64,000 nucleotides of DNA from Desulfospira joergensenii DSM 10085. GTDB taxonomy: Bacteria; Desulfobacterota; Desulfobacteria; Desulfobacterales; Desulfobacteraceae. Location: contig NZ_ATUG01000001.1 in the NCBI RefSeq assembly GCF_000420085.1, positions 2,193,223-2,257,222 on the forward strand. Direction: 5' to 3'. Positions within the stretch are counted from its first letter, which is position 1. Every line of letters starts with the position of its first letter. The notes beneath the pieces are model-generated. The model was not told the origin of the DNA, did no database searches, and saw only the letters and a program-made list of their open reading frames with translations. Below are positions 1 to 9,255 of the stretch, in pieces. The position numbers and the translations under genes were made by a program.

Positions 1-1058
1 ATGGCGCTGAAGGTGATCAGGGCCGGGATCACTCCGGCATAGGGCCAGAACAGATTCATGGTCAAAAGCCCGGTGGCAGCCAGGCCCGCCGTGATCCAGA
101 GGGCATGGGAGGGGGGCCTGTTTTCTGCTATTTTCCGGGCGATTTTCGGGATCACCAGGCCCAGAAGGGCCACCATGGATCCCATGATGCCGAAAAGGGA
201 TTCCGGCAGATCAATGACCCGGTAGTACTGGCTGGACAGGGTAATGACCACCCGGATCAGCCCGTCAAAAAGCATCCCGAAGAGGATCACGGTCATGGCA
301 AAGGGAGTCTTTAAAATCCAGAGACCTGCCGCAAGGGTGAGACCAAAGGCCTGGGCCGGTTTCATCTCCCTGGACCGGGCCGAATCTTTCCCGGTCCCCG
401 GGTCCTTCATCTTCAGGGTTGCGGCCAGGGCCAAAAGGGCCAGGGCAAAGGTCAGATACAAAGGAAACCGCATGGTGATCGCCTGGGTGATCCCAAGGTC
501 AGCACCCAAAAAAGAACAGACACGGTCCACCAGGGCCGGGTCATAGACCGCAGCCCCCAGGGCCATGGAAATGATAAACCCCACGGACTGGAACCGCATG
601 AGAATCTCCAGGATCCGCCCCCATTGCTCAGGATCCCCCTCTGCGGCAAGGGAGTCATAGGCAATGGCCTCATCCGCTCCGGAGGCAGCGGCTTCGGCCA
701 GGCCGCTGAGGATCCGGTTCACCAGAAAGACCCAGAATACAATGGACACATGGGACCTGGGAACAAAGCTGATGATCCCGACCTCCACCACCATGATTGA
801 TGCGGCAAAGACCAGGAGGCGTTTTCTCCCCATGATGTCTGCCAGGGCCCCGGACGGAACCTCTGCCAGGACAATGGTGGCGGCCCAGACTGCATTGAGG
901 ATGGAAAACTGAGCCAGGGTCAGGCCGAAATCAAGGAACAGAACCGTAAACACCGGATAGTAGAACCTGGAGTTGAAAAAAACCCGGAAAGCGATGAAGA
1001 GCCGGATATTGGGAATGGAAAACGGAGATAAATCAGATGATTTTTCGGCAGTTCCCAT
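1..1058 (-). CDS. MFS transporter, partial (3' end outside window)
   Basis: The reverse strand from an ATG at 1058 stays open to the window edge, giving 352 visible residues without a stop. It starts MGTAEKSSDL and has the typical major-facilitator motif after the second helix (SGALADIMGRKRLL), several hydrophobic helices and a charged central loop (KMKDPGTGKDSARSREMK). It is an inner-membrane permease; the substrate cannot be read from the sequence. It is divergent from the tail-sheath gene, with a 163-bp intergenic stretch between them. The C-terminal part is missing only because the window ends. Confidence 0.85.
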   Translation of the reverse strand, partial: MGTAEKSSDLSPFSIPNIRLFIAFRVFFNSRFYYPVFTVLFLDFGLTLAQFSILNAVWAATIVLAEVPSGALADIMGRKRLLVFAASIMVVEVGIISFVPRSHVSIVFWVFLVNRILSGLAEAAASGADEAIAYDSLAAEGDPEQWGRILEILMRFQSVGFIISMALGAAVYDPALVDRVCSFLGADLGITQAITMRFPLYLTFALALLALAATLKMKDPGTGKDSARSREMKPAQAFGLTLAAGLWILKTPFAMTVILFGMLFDGLIRVVITLSSQYYRVIDLPESLFGIMGSMVALLGLVIPKIARKIAENRPPSHALWITAGLAATGLLTMNLFWPYAGVIPALITFSA

Positions 1059-1221
1059 ATCCGTCAGTATCCTTTTCCCTTTGTTTGTCCCGATCCCTAT
1101 CCCAGTCCATATCCAGCAGAAATCTCAATAAGATTTAGCCTGCGGCTGCTTTCTCCTGCATTGATCTTTTATACCAGGGAAGGTATGATTAGTAAATTCA
1201 TATCATCCAGGGAGAAATCAA

Positions 1222-2346
1222 ATGCCTCACATCTCTTACCCGGGAATTTATATCGACGAAATTCCTTCGGGAGATCCGTCCATCCGGGCCTGTGACACCA
1301 CCACGGCCGCATTTGTGGGAAAAACCCAAAAAGGGGACCTGAACAGGGCCGTGCCGGTTCAAACCCGGCAGGAATACCAGGATCATTTCGGCACAATTAT
1401 CGACGATTCCTTTCTGGCCCAGAGTGTGGATCATTTCTTTATGAACGGGGGGAAGCGCTGTTATATTGTCCGGGTACCGGCCCCAACCCGGATGTCCGGA
1501 GTTTCCCAGCCGGATCTATTTACAAAGGCCTTCCATGCTCTGGACGATATCGATGAGATCAGCCTTTTGGCAGCACCCGGAATCGGCACTTCCTGGATAA
1601 CGGATGCCGGCATGGAATACTGCGAAAACCGCCGAAACCTGTTTTACATCGGCGAAACCGGCCGCGGGGACAGGAGTGCTTCCCATGCCCTGGCCTTTAA
1701 AAGCCGGCTGAATCCCGCCGGTTCCCGGGGGGCGGTATACTTTCCATGGATCCTGGATTCCTCGGGAAGGCAACCGGTATTGTCCCCTCCCTCGGGCGGT
1801 ATTGCCGGGCTTTATGCCAGAACCGATCTCAGCAAAGGGGTGTGGAAGGCGCCGGCCGGTCTGGATGCTCTTTTAAAAGGGACCGGAAAACCTTCATGTA
1901 CAATAACCGATCCGGACCAGGACCGCCTCAATCCCGCCGGGATAAATGCCATCCGGAAATTTGAACCGACGGGAACCGTTGTCTGGGGGGCCAGAACCCT
2001 GTCCCGGGATCCTGAATGGAGGTATGTTCCGATCCGGCGAACGGCAATGATGATTGAAGAAAGCATCTCCCGTGGAACCCGGTGGGCCGTGTTTGAACAC
2101 AATGATTCCAACCTGTGGATCCGGGTGAAGCAGACAATCGCTCTGTTCCTGGGCAATCTTTTCCGGGAAGGCGCCCTGCAGGGAGCCAAAGACTCCGAGG
2201 CCTTTTATGTCCGGTGCGGCCGGGGAGAGACCATGACCCAGGCGGATATCGACCAGGGACGTCTCATCATTGAAATCGGCATTGCCCTTTTAAGACCTGC
2301 AGAATTCATCGTCCTGAGGATTCAGCAAGCCATTTCCGGAAAATGA
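1222..2346 (+). CDS. Contractile tail sheath protein (phage / eCIS type), orphan
   Basis: 374 residues. The N-terminus SYPGIYIDEIPSG and the C-terminal block from about 330 onward (FYVRCG, then MTQADIDQGRLIIEIGIALL) are characteristic of the myovirus/R-pyocin/eCIS tail sheath family. In that family the C-terminal part forms the interlocking core of the sheath and the strands that mesh neighbouring subunits. The family is usually 380-500 aa, so this is a short but complete-looking member. A GGGAGA Shine-Dalgarno lies 7 bases before the ATG. No tube, baseplate, spike or ClpV/AAA gene adjoins it: the left neighbour is a transporter and the right neighbour is bamA, convergent with a 4-bp gap. It could be a remnant of an injection system or a stand-alone sheath acting with genes elsewhere. 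Confidence 0.85.
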   Translation: MPHISYPGIYIDEIPSGDPSIRACDTTTAAFVGKTQKGDLNRAVPVQTRQEYQDHFGTIIDDSFLAQSVDHFFMNGGKRCYIVRVPAPTRMSGVSQPDLFTKAFHALDDIDEISLLAAPGIGTSWITDAGMEYCENRRNLFYIGETGRGDRSASHALAFKSRLNPAGSRGAVYFPWILDSSGRQPVLSPPSGGIAGLYARTDLSKGVWKAPAGLDALLKGTGKPSCTITDPDQDRLNPAGINAIRKFEPTGTVVWGARTLSRDPEWRYVPIRRTAMMIEESISRGTRWAVFEHNDSNLWIRVKQTIALFLGNLFREGALQGAKDSEAFYVRCGRGETMTQADIDQGRLIIEIGIALLRPAEFIVLRIQQAISGK

Positions 2347-2350
2347 TTGG

Positions 2351-3493
2351 TTATTCCTCGGGACGGCCCATGACCTCCGCAAACATGTCCATATCCCAGA
2401 GCCTGGACTCTGCCAGGTTTTGGCGGAACTTGATGAAATCAACGGTATCCTGACCCGTGATCTTCTTGGTGTTAAAGGCGCCGAATCCCAGGAAGGCTTC
2501 CCCGCCCATGTTGGCGGCCAACCAGTGGCGGTGGTCGTTTTTCATGGTATCCCAGAAGAACTTCTTTTTCTGACGGATTCCGTCAATGGACTTGATCAGG
2601 CATCCCGGGAAAAGATTGGCAAATTTCCAGACCACCTTGTCCACTTCCTTATCCAGAAGCTCAAAATCCGCCTTGGGCTGAAGCTCTTTTAAGAGGGTTT
2701 TTCCCTCCTTGAAATCCCGGCCGGACTTATATTCGCCGTAGACGATCTCCCCCTCTTCAATATACCTGTCCGTTACGATCATCGGGTTTCTCACCCATTG
2801 GCCGTCCTTTTTGAGGACCGGAACCACCTTGGAGATCATGCCCTTGGCCTTCATCTTATAGGCAGACCACATTTCGCAGGAGACGCAGTTCCACATGGCA
2901 TCCTCCATGGTCAGGAACCAGGGAAGAAAATCACTCGATCCCCCGGCCGGGGCGGAACCGTGCCTGGGACCTGCCTGGCCGAAGATGGCAAGGTCCGAGG
3001 ACACGGCCAGGTCGCAGGCCAGGCCGATCTCCTGCCCCCCGGCCACCCGCATGCCGTTGACCCGGCAGATCACGGGTTTTTTACAGGCCAGAATGGAATC
3101 CACCATGTGGTTGAACAGCTCCATGTACTGGCCGTACTCCTCGGGTCTCCGGGAATAGTACTCCGAGTACTCCTTGGTATTCCCTCCCGTGCAGAAGGCA
3201 TAGGGTCCGGTTCCCGTAAAGACCACGGCCACGACGCTCCGGTCCAGGGAGGCGTTTTCAAATCCGGCGATCACCCCCTTGACCATGTCCGTGGTATAGG
3301 AGTTGTACTGCCTGGGATTGTTCAGGGTGATCCAGGTGACAAACAGACCTTCCACGGTCTCCCCTTTGGGGTCGGTCAGGGGCTTTTTCTCGTAGATCAC
3401 GCAGGGAGCGTCATCTTCAGTTCCCCAGAAAGGGCTGGTGTGAAGGGTGTGATCCTTAAATCCGTTGTCCCTGGGCATCCATTCAAGGGCCAT
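2351..3493 (-). CDS. bamA: 6-oxocyclohex-1-ene-1-carbonyl-CoA hydrolase BamA
   Basis: 380 residues, the usual length for BamA/Oah. The crotonase-fold enzyme adds water and hydrolytically opens the ring of 6-oxocyclohex-1-ene-1-carbonyl-CoA to give 3-hydroxypimelyl-CoA, in the cytoplasm. Visible crotonase features are the oxyanion-hole segment FCTGGNTKEYSEYY, the second segment RVNGMRVAGGQEIGLACDLA, and the BamA-specific stretch FGQAGPRHGSAPAGGSSDF. The long N-terminal extension and the large helical C-terminus separate it from ordinary enoyl-CoA hydratases. The start has a strong AGGAGG site. It is the last gene of the had-SDR-bamA operon, with a 111-bp gap upstream. bamA is used as a functional marker for anaerobic aromatic degradation. 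Confidence 0.95.
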   Translation of the reverse strand: MALEWMPRDNGFKDHTLHTSPFWGTEDDAPCVIYEKKPLTDPKGETVEGLFVTWITLNNPRQYNSYTTDMVKGVIAGFENASLDRSVVAVVFTGTGPYAFCTGGNTKEYSEYYSRRPEEYGQYMELFNHMVDSILACKKPVICRVNGMRVAGGQEIGLACDLAVSSDLAIFGQAGPRHGSAPAGGSSDFLPWFLTMEDAMWNCVSCEMWSAYKMKAKGMISKVVPVLKKDGQWVRNPMIVTDRYIEEGEIVYGEYKSGRDFKEGKTLLKELQPKADFELLDKEVDKVVWKFANLFPGCLIKSIDGIRQKKKFFWDTMKNDHRHWLAANMGGEAFLGFGAFNTKKITGQDTVDFIKFRQNLAESRLWDMDMFAEVMGRPEE

Positions 3494-3604
3494 GTTTCCT
3501 CCTTTTTAAAATCTCAATTTTTTTATCCAAAACCGACAGGACGGCCTTGGATTTTATTTTTTAAAAACCAATATCCAAATCAAAGTCCTGTGTTTGGATC
3601 AAAA

Positions 3605-4354
3605 CTACCCGATATAACCTCCATCGACGTTCAATATCTGCCCGGTAACATAATCTGCATCGGAAGAGGCCAGGAACAAAAAGGCCGGGGCAATATCTCC
3701 GGGTTCGGCAAATCTGCCCAGCTGGATCCTGGATTCGTAGATTGAGCGCAGTTTTTCATCGGACTGGAGCTTGCCGGTCATCTGGGTTTTGGTGATTCCG
3801 GGGCAGACCCCGTTGACGTTGATATTGTATCGGCCCAGTTCCCGGGAGGCGGATTTGGTAAATCCGATCACCCCGGCCTTGGCCGAGGCATAGTTGATCT
3901 GGCCGATGGTGCCGAAAAGTCCGGCCGAGGAGATCACGTTGATGATCTTGCCGGATTTCTGCTCTTTCATGTGACGGGCCGCAGCCTGGGTGGTGTTGAA
4001 GATCCCCTTTAAATGAACGCCCACCACCTCGTCCCAGTCCTGCTCCTTCATCTTGAGAAACATGGACGGCCTGGACACGCCGGCGTTGTTCACCAGGATA
4101 TCCACCCGGCCCAGCTCCTTGATGCACGCTTGAACCATGTCCCGGGCGCTTCCATGGGAGGAGACGTCTGCGGCGGCAAAGGCGGCCTTTCTGCCCAGGT
4201 CCTGTATTTCACCAAGGGTCTGCCGGACAGCCCCATCCTCATGGAGATCGTTGATCAGAACATCGGCCCCTTCCCGGGCAAAGAGCAGGGCCACGGCCCG
4301 GCCGATTCCCCTTGCCCCGCCGGTGATAATGGCTTTTTTTCCTTGAAGTCTCAT
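3605..4354 (-). CDS. SDR dehydrogenase, probable 3-hydroxyacyl(pimelyl)-CoA dehydrogenase
   Basis: 249 residues, classical short-chain dehydrogenase. The NAD(P)-binding motif TGGARGIG is at 11-18, NNAG at 89-92, the active-site Ser around 142-143, and Tyr155-x3-Lys159 (YASAK). It ends in the C-terminal DGGYIG usual for FabG-like proteins. Its position between had and bamA, 12 bp after the had stop codon, implies co-transcription with ring-cleavage enzymes. I infer that it oxidises 3-hydroxypimelyl-CoA, the BamA product, to 3-oxopimelyl-CoA. The sequence alone cannot exclude a general FabG-like ketoacyl reductase. Asp36 after the second strand (LINDL) favours NAD over NADP. Confidence 0.75.
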   Translation of the reverse strand: MRLQGKKAIITGGARGIGRAVALLFAREGADVLINDLHEDGAVRQTLGEIQDLGRKAAFAAADVSSHGSARDMVQACIKELGRVDILVNNAGVSRPSMFLKMKEQDWDEVVGVHLKGIFNTTQAAARHMKEQKSGKIINVISSAGLFGTIGQINYASAKAGVIGFTKSASRELGRYNINVNGVCPGITKTQMTGKLQSDEKLRSIYESRIQLGRFAEPGDIAPAFLFLASSDADYVTGQILNVDGGYIG

Positions 4355-4366
4355 TCTGCCCCCGGG

Positions 4367-5479
4367 TTAAAAGTCAGGGACCAGGACGATTCTCCGGTCC
4401 GGTGACTGGGTATGGGCCTCCTCAAAACTCTCCACAATGGTGCTCATGGGCCGGGTCTGGACAAAATCCCTGAAGTTGATCCGGCCCGAGGTGATCATGC
4501 CCAGGACCGAAGGGTAATATTCGGGCAGGCATCCCCAGGTTCCGATGAGTTCGGCGTCAAAGGCCATGAGCCTGGATATGGAGTACTCCACCTTGTGGGG
4601 ACCGAATCCCACCACCACCATCTTTCCGGTGAAGCTGAGCAGACCCAGTCCCAGCTCCTGACCCGGCCGGGTCCCGGAAACCTCAAAGATCTTCCACCCG
4701 AAATTGGGCAGGCCCTTTTTCTTTCGGAATGCCTTGATCTCACCGCTCACTTCCCTGGGGGTTTTTCCCATGGAGTTGACAATAAAATCAGCCCCGTTCT
4801 TCTCCATGACATCCAGGCGCTCCTGGTTGATATCCACGGCAATGACCGTTGCCGCTCCCAGGGCCTTGAGAATCTGGACCATGTACTGGCCCACCCCGCC
4901 GACCCCGATGACGATGGTATGGTCACCCGTCTGGACATCTGCCCGTCTGGCCGCCTGGAAGGGGGTGGTGGCGGCATCCGCCACCACGGCCAGTTCTTCC
5001 AGGGAGATATCCCCCCTGTCCGTCACCGGACAGAGATCAAGGGCAGGCACGGGAATATGACTGGAAAACCCTCCGTAAATTCCCATGGAATTGCCCGGCA
5101 TTTTCTGGGAAAGACATCTATTGCCCCGGCCGGTCTTGCACAGATGGCATTCACGGCAGGGCATTACCGCCGGGACAATGACCTCCCTTCCGAGCCAGGC
5201 CGAGACATCCCCGGCCGCATCCACCACAACCCCGGAGATTTCATGGCCCAGGGTCAGGGGAGGCTGATTCACCGTGGGCACCCCGTAGTAGTAATACCCC
5301 AGATCCGTATGACAGATTCCGCATCCGGCCACTTCCACCAGGACCTCACCGGGATTGAGTTTCGGAACATCTATCCGGGTTTTTTCAAGCCTGCCCGGAA
5401 ACACCTCTCCGGTTTCCCTCTCCTTCTTAAAGGGACTGACCATCTGCCAGGTCCAGATCTTTTCAGGAATATTGCCCAT
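4367..5479 (-). CDS. had: 6-hydroxycyclohex-1-ene-1-carbonyl-CoA dehydrogenase
   Basis: 370 residues, zinc-dependent medium-chain alcohol dehydrogenase. Catalytic-zinc motif CGICHTDLG is near residue 53, GHE is at 78-80 in the segment LTLGHEISGVV, the structural-zinc cluster is CRECHLCKTGRGNRC, and the Rossmann glycine motif is GVGGVGQYM. Length and overall pattern match Had/BamQ of benzoyl-CoA degraders, which uses NAD to oxidise the 6-hydroxy-1-ene CoA ester to the 6-oxo compound, the substrate of BamA. It is the first gene of a three-gene operon. A sigma70-like promoter about 130 bp upstream contains an element shared with the bamB promoter. Confidence 0.92.
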   Translation of the reverse strand: MGNIPEKIWTWQMVSPFKKERETGEVFPGRLEKTRIDVPKLNPGEVLVEVAGCGICHTDLGYYYYGVPTVNQPPLTLGHEISGVVVDAAGDVSAWLGREVIVPAVMPCRECHLCKTGRGNRCLSQKMPGNSMGIYGGFSSHIPVPALDLCPVTDRGDISLEELAVVADAATTPFQAARRADVQTGDHTIVIGVGGVGQYMVQILKALGAATVIAVDINQERLDVMEKNGADFIVNSMGKTPREVSGEIKAFRKKKGLPNFGWKIFEVSGTRPGQELGLGLLSFTGKMVVVGFGPHKVEYSISRLMAFDAELIGTWGCLPEYYPSVLGMITSGRINFRDFVQTRPMSTIVESFEEAHTQSPDRRIVLVPDF

Positions 5480-5609
5480 GGGTTTCTCCTTTTGCTTTCT
5501 TTAAAAAGAGGTCTTCTGAATCATTCCCCTGCTTTACCGCCGGTGAAAATGGCGGGGCCGGCACAAAACCCTTGAAAAACAGCCTGGAATTCAAGGGTGG
5601 CTTAGATAC

Positions 5610-5638
5610 TAAATAGATACAATACAGCTATAAGTCAA
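5610..5638 (-). promoter_or_regulatory. had operon promoter with shared Bam element
   Basis: On the minus strand, TTGACT (5638-5633) is separated by exactly 17 bp from TATTTA (5615-5610). The 26 bp at 5613-5638 match 22 of 26 positions with 19568-19593, the bamB promoter, including the spacer core ATAGCTG and the TGTATCTAT end. The element has ATAG...CTAT arms, so it could be a repressor operator lying over the promoter. The remaining intergenic DNA between had and the endonuclease gene (about 5480-5804) shows no further gene. Confidence 0.7.
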
Positions 5639-5804
5639 GGACTTATTTGTCTGCCGACAATTATCCCCATGCCAGGCCCGGACCCTTTCCAGGAACAGGG
5701 CCGGATGTCCGCCAAGGGAGTTTTCTTTGGAAATCGGGCCTTGTTTCCCAACCGGACCGGGTGTAAGATGATCCGGCTCTAAAACATCGGAAAAAGGAAT
5801 AAAC

Positions 5805-6458
5805 GTGAACATATCCGGATTCATAGAAACCCTGAAAAAAGAGGTGGCCACCTTTCAGGTGCCCGTGGTGGACCTGATTGCCGTCCAGACCCGCTCCCCC
5901 TTCAAGGTTCTGGTGGCCACCATTTTATCGGCCCGGACCCGGGACGAAGTGACTGCGGAGGCCTCAAAACGACTTTTCAAAGAGGCCCCGGATGGGCCGG
6001 GTCTTGCCCTTCTTTCCAGGGAAAAAATCCAGGAACTCATCTTTCCCGTGGGCTTTTACAAGTCCAAGGCCGGGTACCTGGAAAAACTGCCCCGGGCCCT
6101 GGAGGCTTTTAACGGCCGGGTGCCCGAAGAAATCGAGGATCTGATCACCCTGCCCGGGGTGGGCCGGAAAACGGCCAACCTGGTGAGGGCCGTGGCCTTT
6201 GACAAGGATGCCATCTGTGTGGATACCCATGTTCACCGGATCATGAATATCTGGGGATATGTGAAAACCAAAGCCCCTCTGGAGACCGAGCAGGCCCTGA
6301 GAAAAAAACTGCCGAAAAAGCATTGGAAAGAGGTCAACTCCATCCTGGTGGCATTCGGCCAGGCTGTCTGCCGCCCGGTCTCCCCCCTCTGCCACCGATG
6401 TCCCATTGAGGGCGACTGCCCCAAGAAAGGGGTTACGCCAAGGAAAATAAAAGCATAG
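5805..6458 (+). CDS. nth: Endonuclease III (DNA glycosylase/AP lyase)
   Basis: 217 residues, GTG start preceded by AAGGA at 7 bases. The helix-hairpin-helix LPGVGRKTANLV carries the catalytic lysine, VDTHVHRI carries the catalytic aspartate, and the C-terminal cluster C-x6-C-x2-C-x5-C (CRPVSPLCHRCPIEGDC) binds [4Fe-4S]. It excises oxidised pyrimidines in base-excision repair. Length and motifs are standard. It is convergent with the histidine kinase gene (5-bp gap) and unrelated to the aromatic pathway. Confidence 0.95.
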   Translation: MNISGFIETLKKEVATFQVPVVDLIAVQTRSPFKVLVATILSARTRDEVTAEASKRLFKEAPDGPGLALLSREKIQELIFPVGFYKSKAGYLEKLPRALEAFNGRVPEEIEDLITLPGVGRKTANLVRAVAFDKDAICVDTHVHRIMNIWGYVKTKAPLETEQALRKKLPKKHWKEVNSILVAFGQAVCRPVSPLCHRCPIEGDCPKKGVTPRKIKA

Positions 6459-6463
6459 GGCCC

Positions 6464-9250
6464 TTATTTTTCCAGCACCTGACGAATCCTATGCGACATC
6501 TCTTTGAATACGACAGGTTTCATGATAAATGCGGCCACACCGATATCTTTGGCTTTATTCTCATCCATGAGATCGCTGTGGCCGGTACAGATAATGATGG
6601 GAATATCGTTCCGTTCGGCCTTGAGGATTTCCGTCAGATCGGCTCCCGTCATTTTCGGCATGGTCATATCCGTGATCACCAGGTCAAAGAAACCGGGATC
6701 TGATTTAAATGCCGCCAACGCCTCCAGGGGGTCTGTATATGCCTTAACCCGGTAACCGATCCGTGTGAGCATCTTGTCGAAAATTTCAACAATTTTCCTG
6801 TCGTCATCCACAAAAAGAATTGTGCCGCTTCCATGAAATAGATTATCCGGTTCAGAAATGAGTTTTGAGTCGGGAAGGCTTGCGGCCGCCAGGGGCAGAT
6901 AGATGGAAACCCGTGTGCCCTTTCCGGGTTTGGAGTCCACCATGATGGCCCCTTGATGGGTTTTAATAATTCCAAGAACCACTGTCAGCCCCATTCCGGA
7001 TCCCTTTCCAAACTCCTTGGTCGTGAAATAGGGGTCAAAAATCCGGTCCATGCTCTCCGGCGGGATGCCGGACCCGTCATCTGCGATCTCTATTTGCACA
7101 TGCCTGCCCGGCTTTAGATCTTTGTTTGCCCTTGCAGTCGCAAAATCGACATCTGTGATCCCGGCACGGGCATCAATGGTGCCTTTGGAATCCTTCATGG
7201 ATTGATAGGCATTGATGCTTACATTCATGATAATCTGCTTGATCTGAACCGGGTCTGCCACCACAGGGAGTTCAGATCTTTGAATCTGCCTTTGAATCTG
7301 AACGGTACTCGGAATGCTGGACCGCAAAAAATCCAGGGTTTCATTGATCACGGGTGCAACATCGATGACGCCTAGCTCCTGCTCCGACCCCCGGCTGAAG
7401 TTTAACAATTGGGAAACAATCTCAGCGGCCCTGAGGCTTGCCGTCTTTACAGACTCAAGACTCTCACAGGCGGGGTGGGCCGCCTCCAGTTCTTCCAGGG
7501 CCAGTTCGGCATTGCCCAGGATAATCCCCAGGATATTATTGAAATCATGGGCAATTCCGCCGGCAAGGGTACCGATGGATTCCATTTTCAGGGACTGTTT
7601 CAGCTGGGACTCCAGACGTTTTTTTTCCGTGATATCATAAAATTCAATGAGAAAAAAATCCCTGGCTTTAATTCTGATGGGCACGGCAAAAACCAGGATA
7701 CGGATCACGGGTCCTCCTTTTACACGAAGATCCGCCTCCTCTTCCTTGACCTGATCCAATTGGTTCAGCCGGTCCGTGAGGCGGGTTCCTTCATCCTCAA
7801 AAAAGAACCCGAATTCTTCCGCATTTTTTCCGATGATTTCATTTTTATCGTATTTTGACATCTCACAGAGCCTGGCATTGGCGTCGACGAATATACCGGT
7901 ATCCTTTTCAATCAATGCAATGGCCTGGTGGGAGGAGTTAAAAAGGATTCGAAATCGGCTTTCGCTCTCTTCAAGGGCTTTGATATGGCCTTCATTTTCA
8001 CTTTTGAGTGCCTTTAAATTTGCCGCCATGAGATTCATGGATTTTGAGAGCGTATGGGTTTCATCTGTGCCGGTTTCGTCCAGGACATGGTCCAAATCGC
8101 CGGAGGCTATTTTATCGGACATCTGCGCGGCCAATGCAATGGGCCGTGATATTTTTCTGCCGATCATCCCCATGAGGCCGGCGGTTACGGCCAGCACCAT
8201 GAATGTGATGAACAGGGCGGTTATCAAAATCCTCTTCTTAATGGCCCTGCCTTCTTTAATAATTTTTCCGCCGGCAGTATCAATCAATCCGGCAGGCTCA
8301 CCCACAATGATCCGGCAGTTTGAAGCCGCCGGGGATACCCTTATCCTTTCAGACGCTTCTCCGGCTTTTAAAAGATCCACCAGCAAGATGGACAGACAAT
8401 GGTAAGATTTTCCCGCAAGTTCAACACGATTGATCCGGGAATTGCCGGGGCCGGTGGTCTTGATGGGATCAAAAACAAAGGCATTGGACTCTTTTATTCT
8501 CTCTTTTTGATCAATGGATATCCCTGCCCATATCAGGGGGATCTGATCGTCCATCAACAAAGATATCTGACCGGTGGTTTTGAAAAAATGATGAAAGGGC
8601 ACAGAGAGCCGTCTGCAGTTTATGCCGGTCAAAACATATCCGATGGGTTCATCCATATAATCATTGGGAATAACCCCTGCCGACAGAACCACGATATCTT
8701 CGGTTTCATTGCAGTCAATATTGTATGCCCGGCGTGTGTTTGGGTTCCATTTTTCAATGGATGAAACCGCCCGGTTGTCGGTCAGATCCCTTTGGGCAAT
8801 GGCAGGAGCAAAACGGCTGAACAGGCCGAGTTCCTTAAAATGGGCTTCGGCAACCTCCTCGTCCATCATGGACGGAAAAGAGACCAGCACCCTTCCCCGG
8901 GTGTCGAAAACCACCATAAAATCAATATCCGCCTTTGCGCAAATCTCCGACATCCTGGCGAACAGGGCTTTCCACTGACCATTGCCGGCCGTTTCCCTTA
9001 TCCCGGTATCCAGGCAGGCATCGGCTGTTTCCGAATTGGTTCTTTGAATATGGTAGGCAAGGGTATTGAGTAAAATCTTTTTCCCGGATTTGATGCGCTG
9101 GCCGGACTGGATTTCAAGCTCCTGGAGCAGTTCCCGGGTCTGGGTTTCAATCCCTTTGTTTAAAAGGCCCAAAACACCTGCCACGGTCAGAAGGACGGCC
9201 AGAAAGACCATGCCAATCGTGGAAAAGACTATTTTTTTTCTGATGACCAT
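6464..9250 (-). CDS. Membrane hybrid histidine kinase (sensor-HAMP-PAS-HK-REC)
   Basis: 928 residues. TM1 is about 8-30, a large periplasmic sensor domain spans about 31-340, TM2 is about 341-364, followed by HAMP (365-415), PAS (430-545), HisKA with the phospho-acceptor His568 in GGIAHDFNN, a HATPase with the G-box DDGSGIPP, and a C-terminal receiver with phospho-acceptor Asp861 (VITDMTMPKMTG). It starts 5 bp after the stop of the upstream binding-protein gene, so the two are almost certainly co-transcribed. I infer that the periplasmic binding protein delivers the signal. The domain combination lacks an output DNA-binding domain, so a separate response regulator or Hpt protein is needed; none is visible nearby. 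Confidence 0.9.
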   Translation of the reverse strand: MVIRKKIVFSTIGMVFLAVLLTVAGVLGLLNKGIETQTRELLQELEIQSGQRIKSGKKILLNTLAYHIQRTNSETADACLDTGIRETAGNGQWKALFARMSEICAKADIDFMVVFDTRGRVLVSFPSMMDEEVAEAHFKELGLFSRFAPAIAQRDLTDNRAVSSIEKWNPNTRRAYNIDCNETEDIVVLSAGVIPNDYMDEPIGYVLTGINCRRLSVPFHHFFKTTGQISLLMDDQIPLIWAGISIDQKERIKESNAFVFDPIKTTGPGNSRINRVELAGKSYHCLSILLVDLLKAGEASERIRVSPAASNCRIIVGEPAGLIDTAGGKIIKEGRAIKKRILITALFITFMVLAVTAGLMGMIGRKISRPIALAAQMSDKIASGDLDHVLDETGTDETHTLSKSMNLMAANLKALKSENEGHIKALEESESRFRILFNSSHQAIALIEKDTGIFVDANARLCEMSKYDKNEIIGKNAEEFGFFFEDEGTRLTDRLNQLDQVKEEEADLRVKGGPVIRILVFAVPIRIKARDFFLIEFYDITEKKRLESQLKQSLKMESIGTLAGGIAHDFNNILGIILGNAELALEELEAAHPACESLESVKTASLRAAEIVSQLLNFSRGSEQELGVIDVAPVINETLDFLRSSIPSTVQIQRQIQRSELPVVADPVQIKQIIMNVSINAYQSMKDSKGTIDARAGITDVDFATARANKDLKPGRHVQIEIADDGSGIPPESMDRIFDPYFTTKEFGKGSGMGLTVVLGIIKTHQGAIMVDSKPGKGTRVSIYLPLAAASLPDSKLISEPDNLFHGSGTILFVDDDRKIVEIFDKMLTRIGYRVKAYTDPLEALAAFKSDPGFFDLVITDMTMPKMTGADLTEILKAERNDIPIIICTGHSDLMDENKAKDIGVAAFIMKPVVFKEMSHRIRQVLEK

Positions 9251-9255
9251 TCTTT

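Noticed and set aside
2798..3745. 315-codon plus-strand frame over bamA
   Set aside because: Antisense shadow of bamA with low-complexity GC-driven sequence and no family resemblance.
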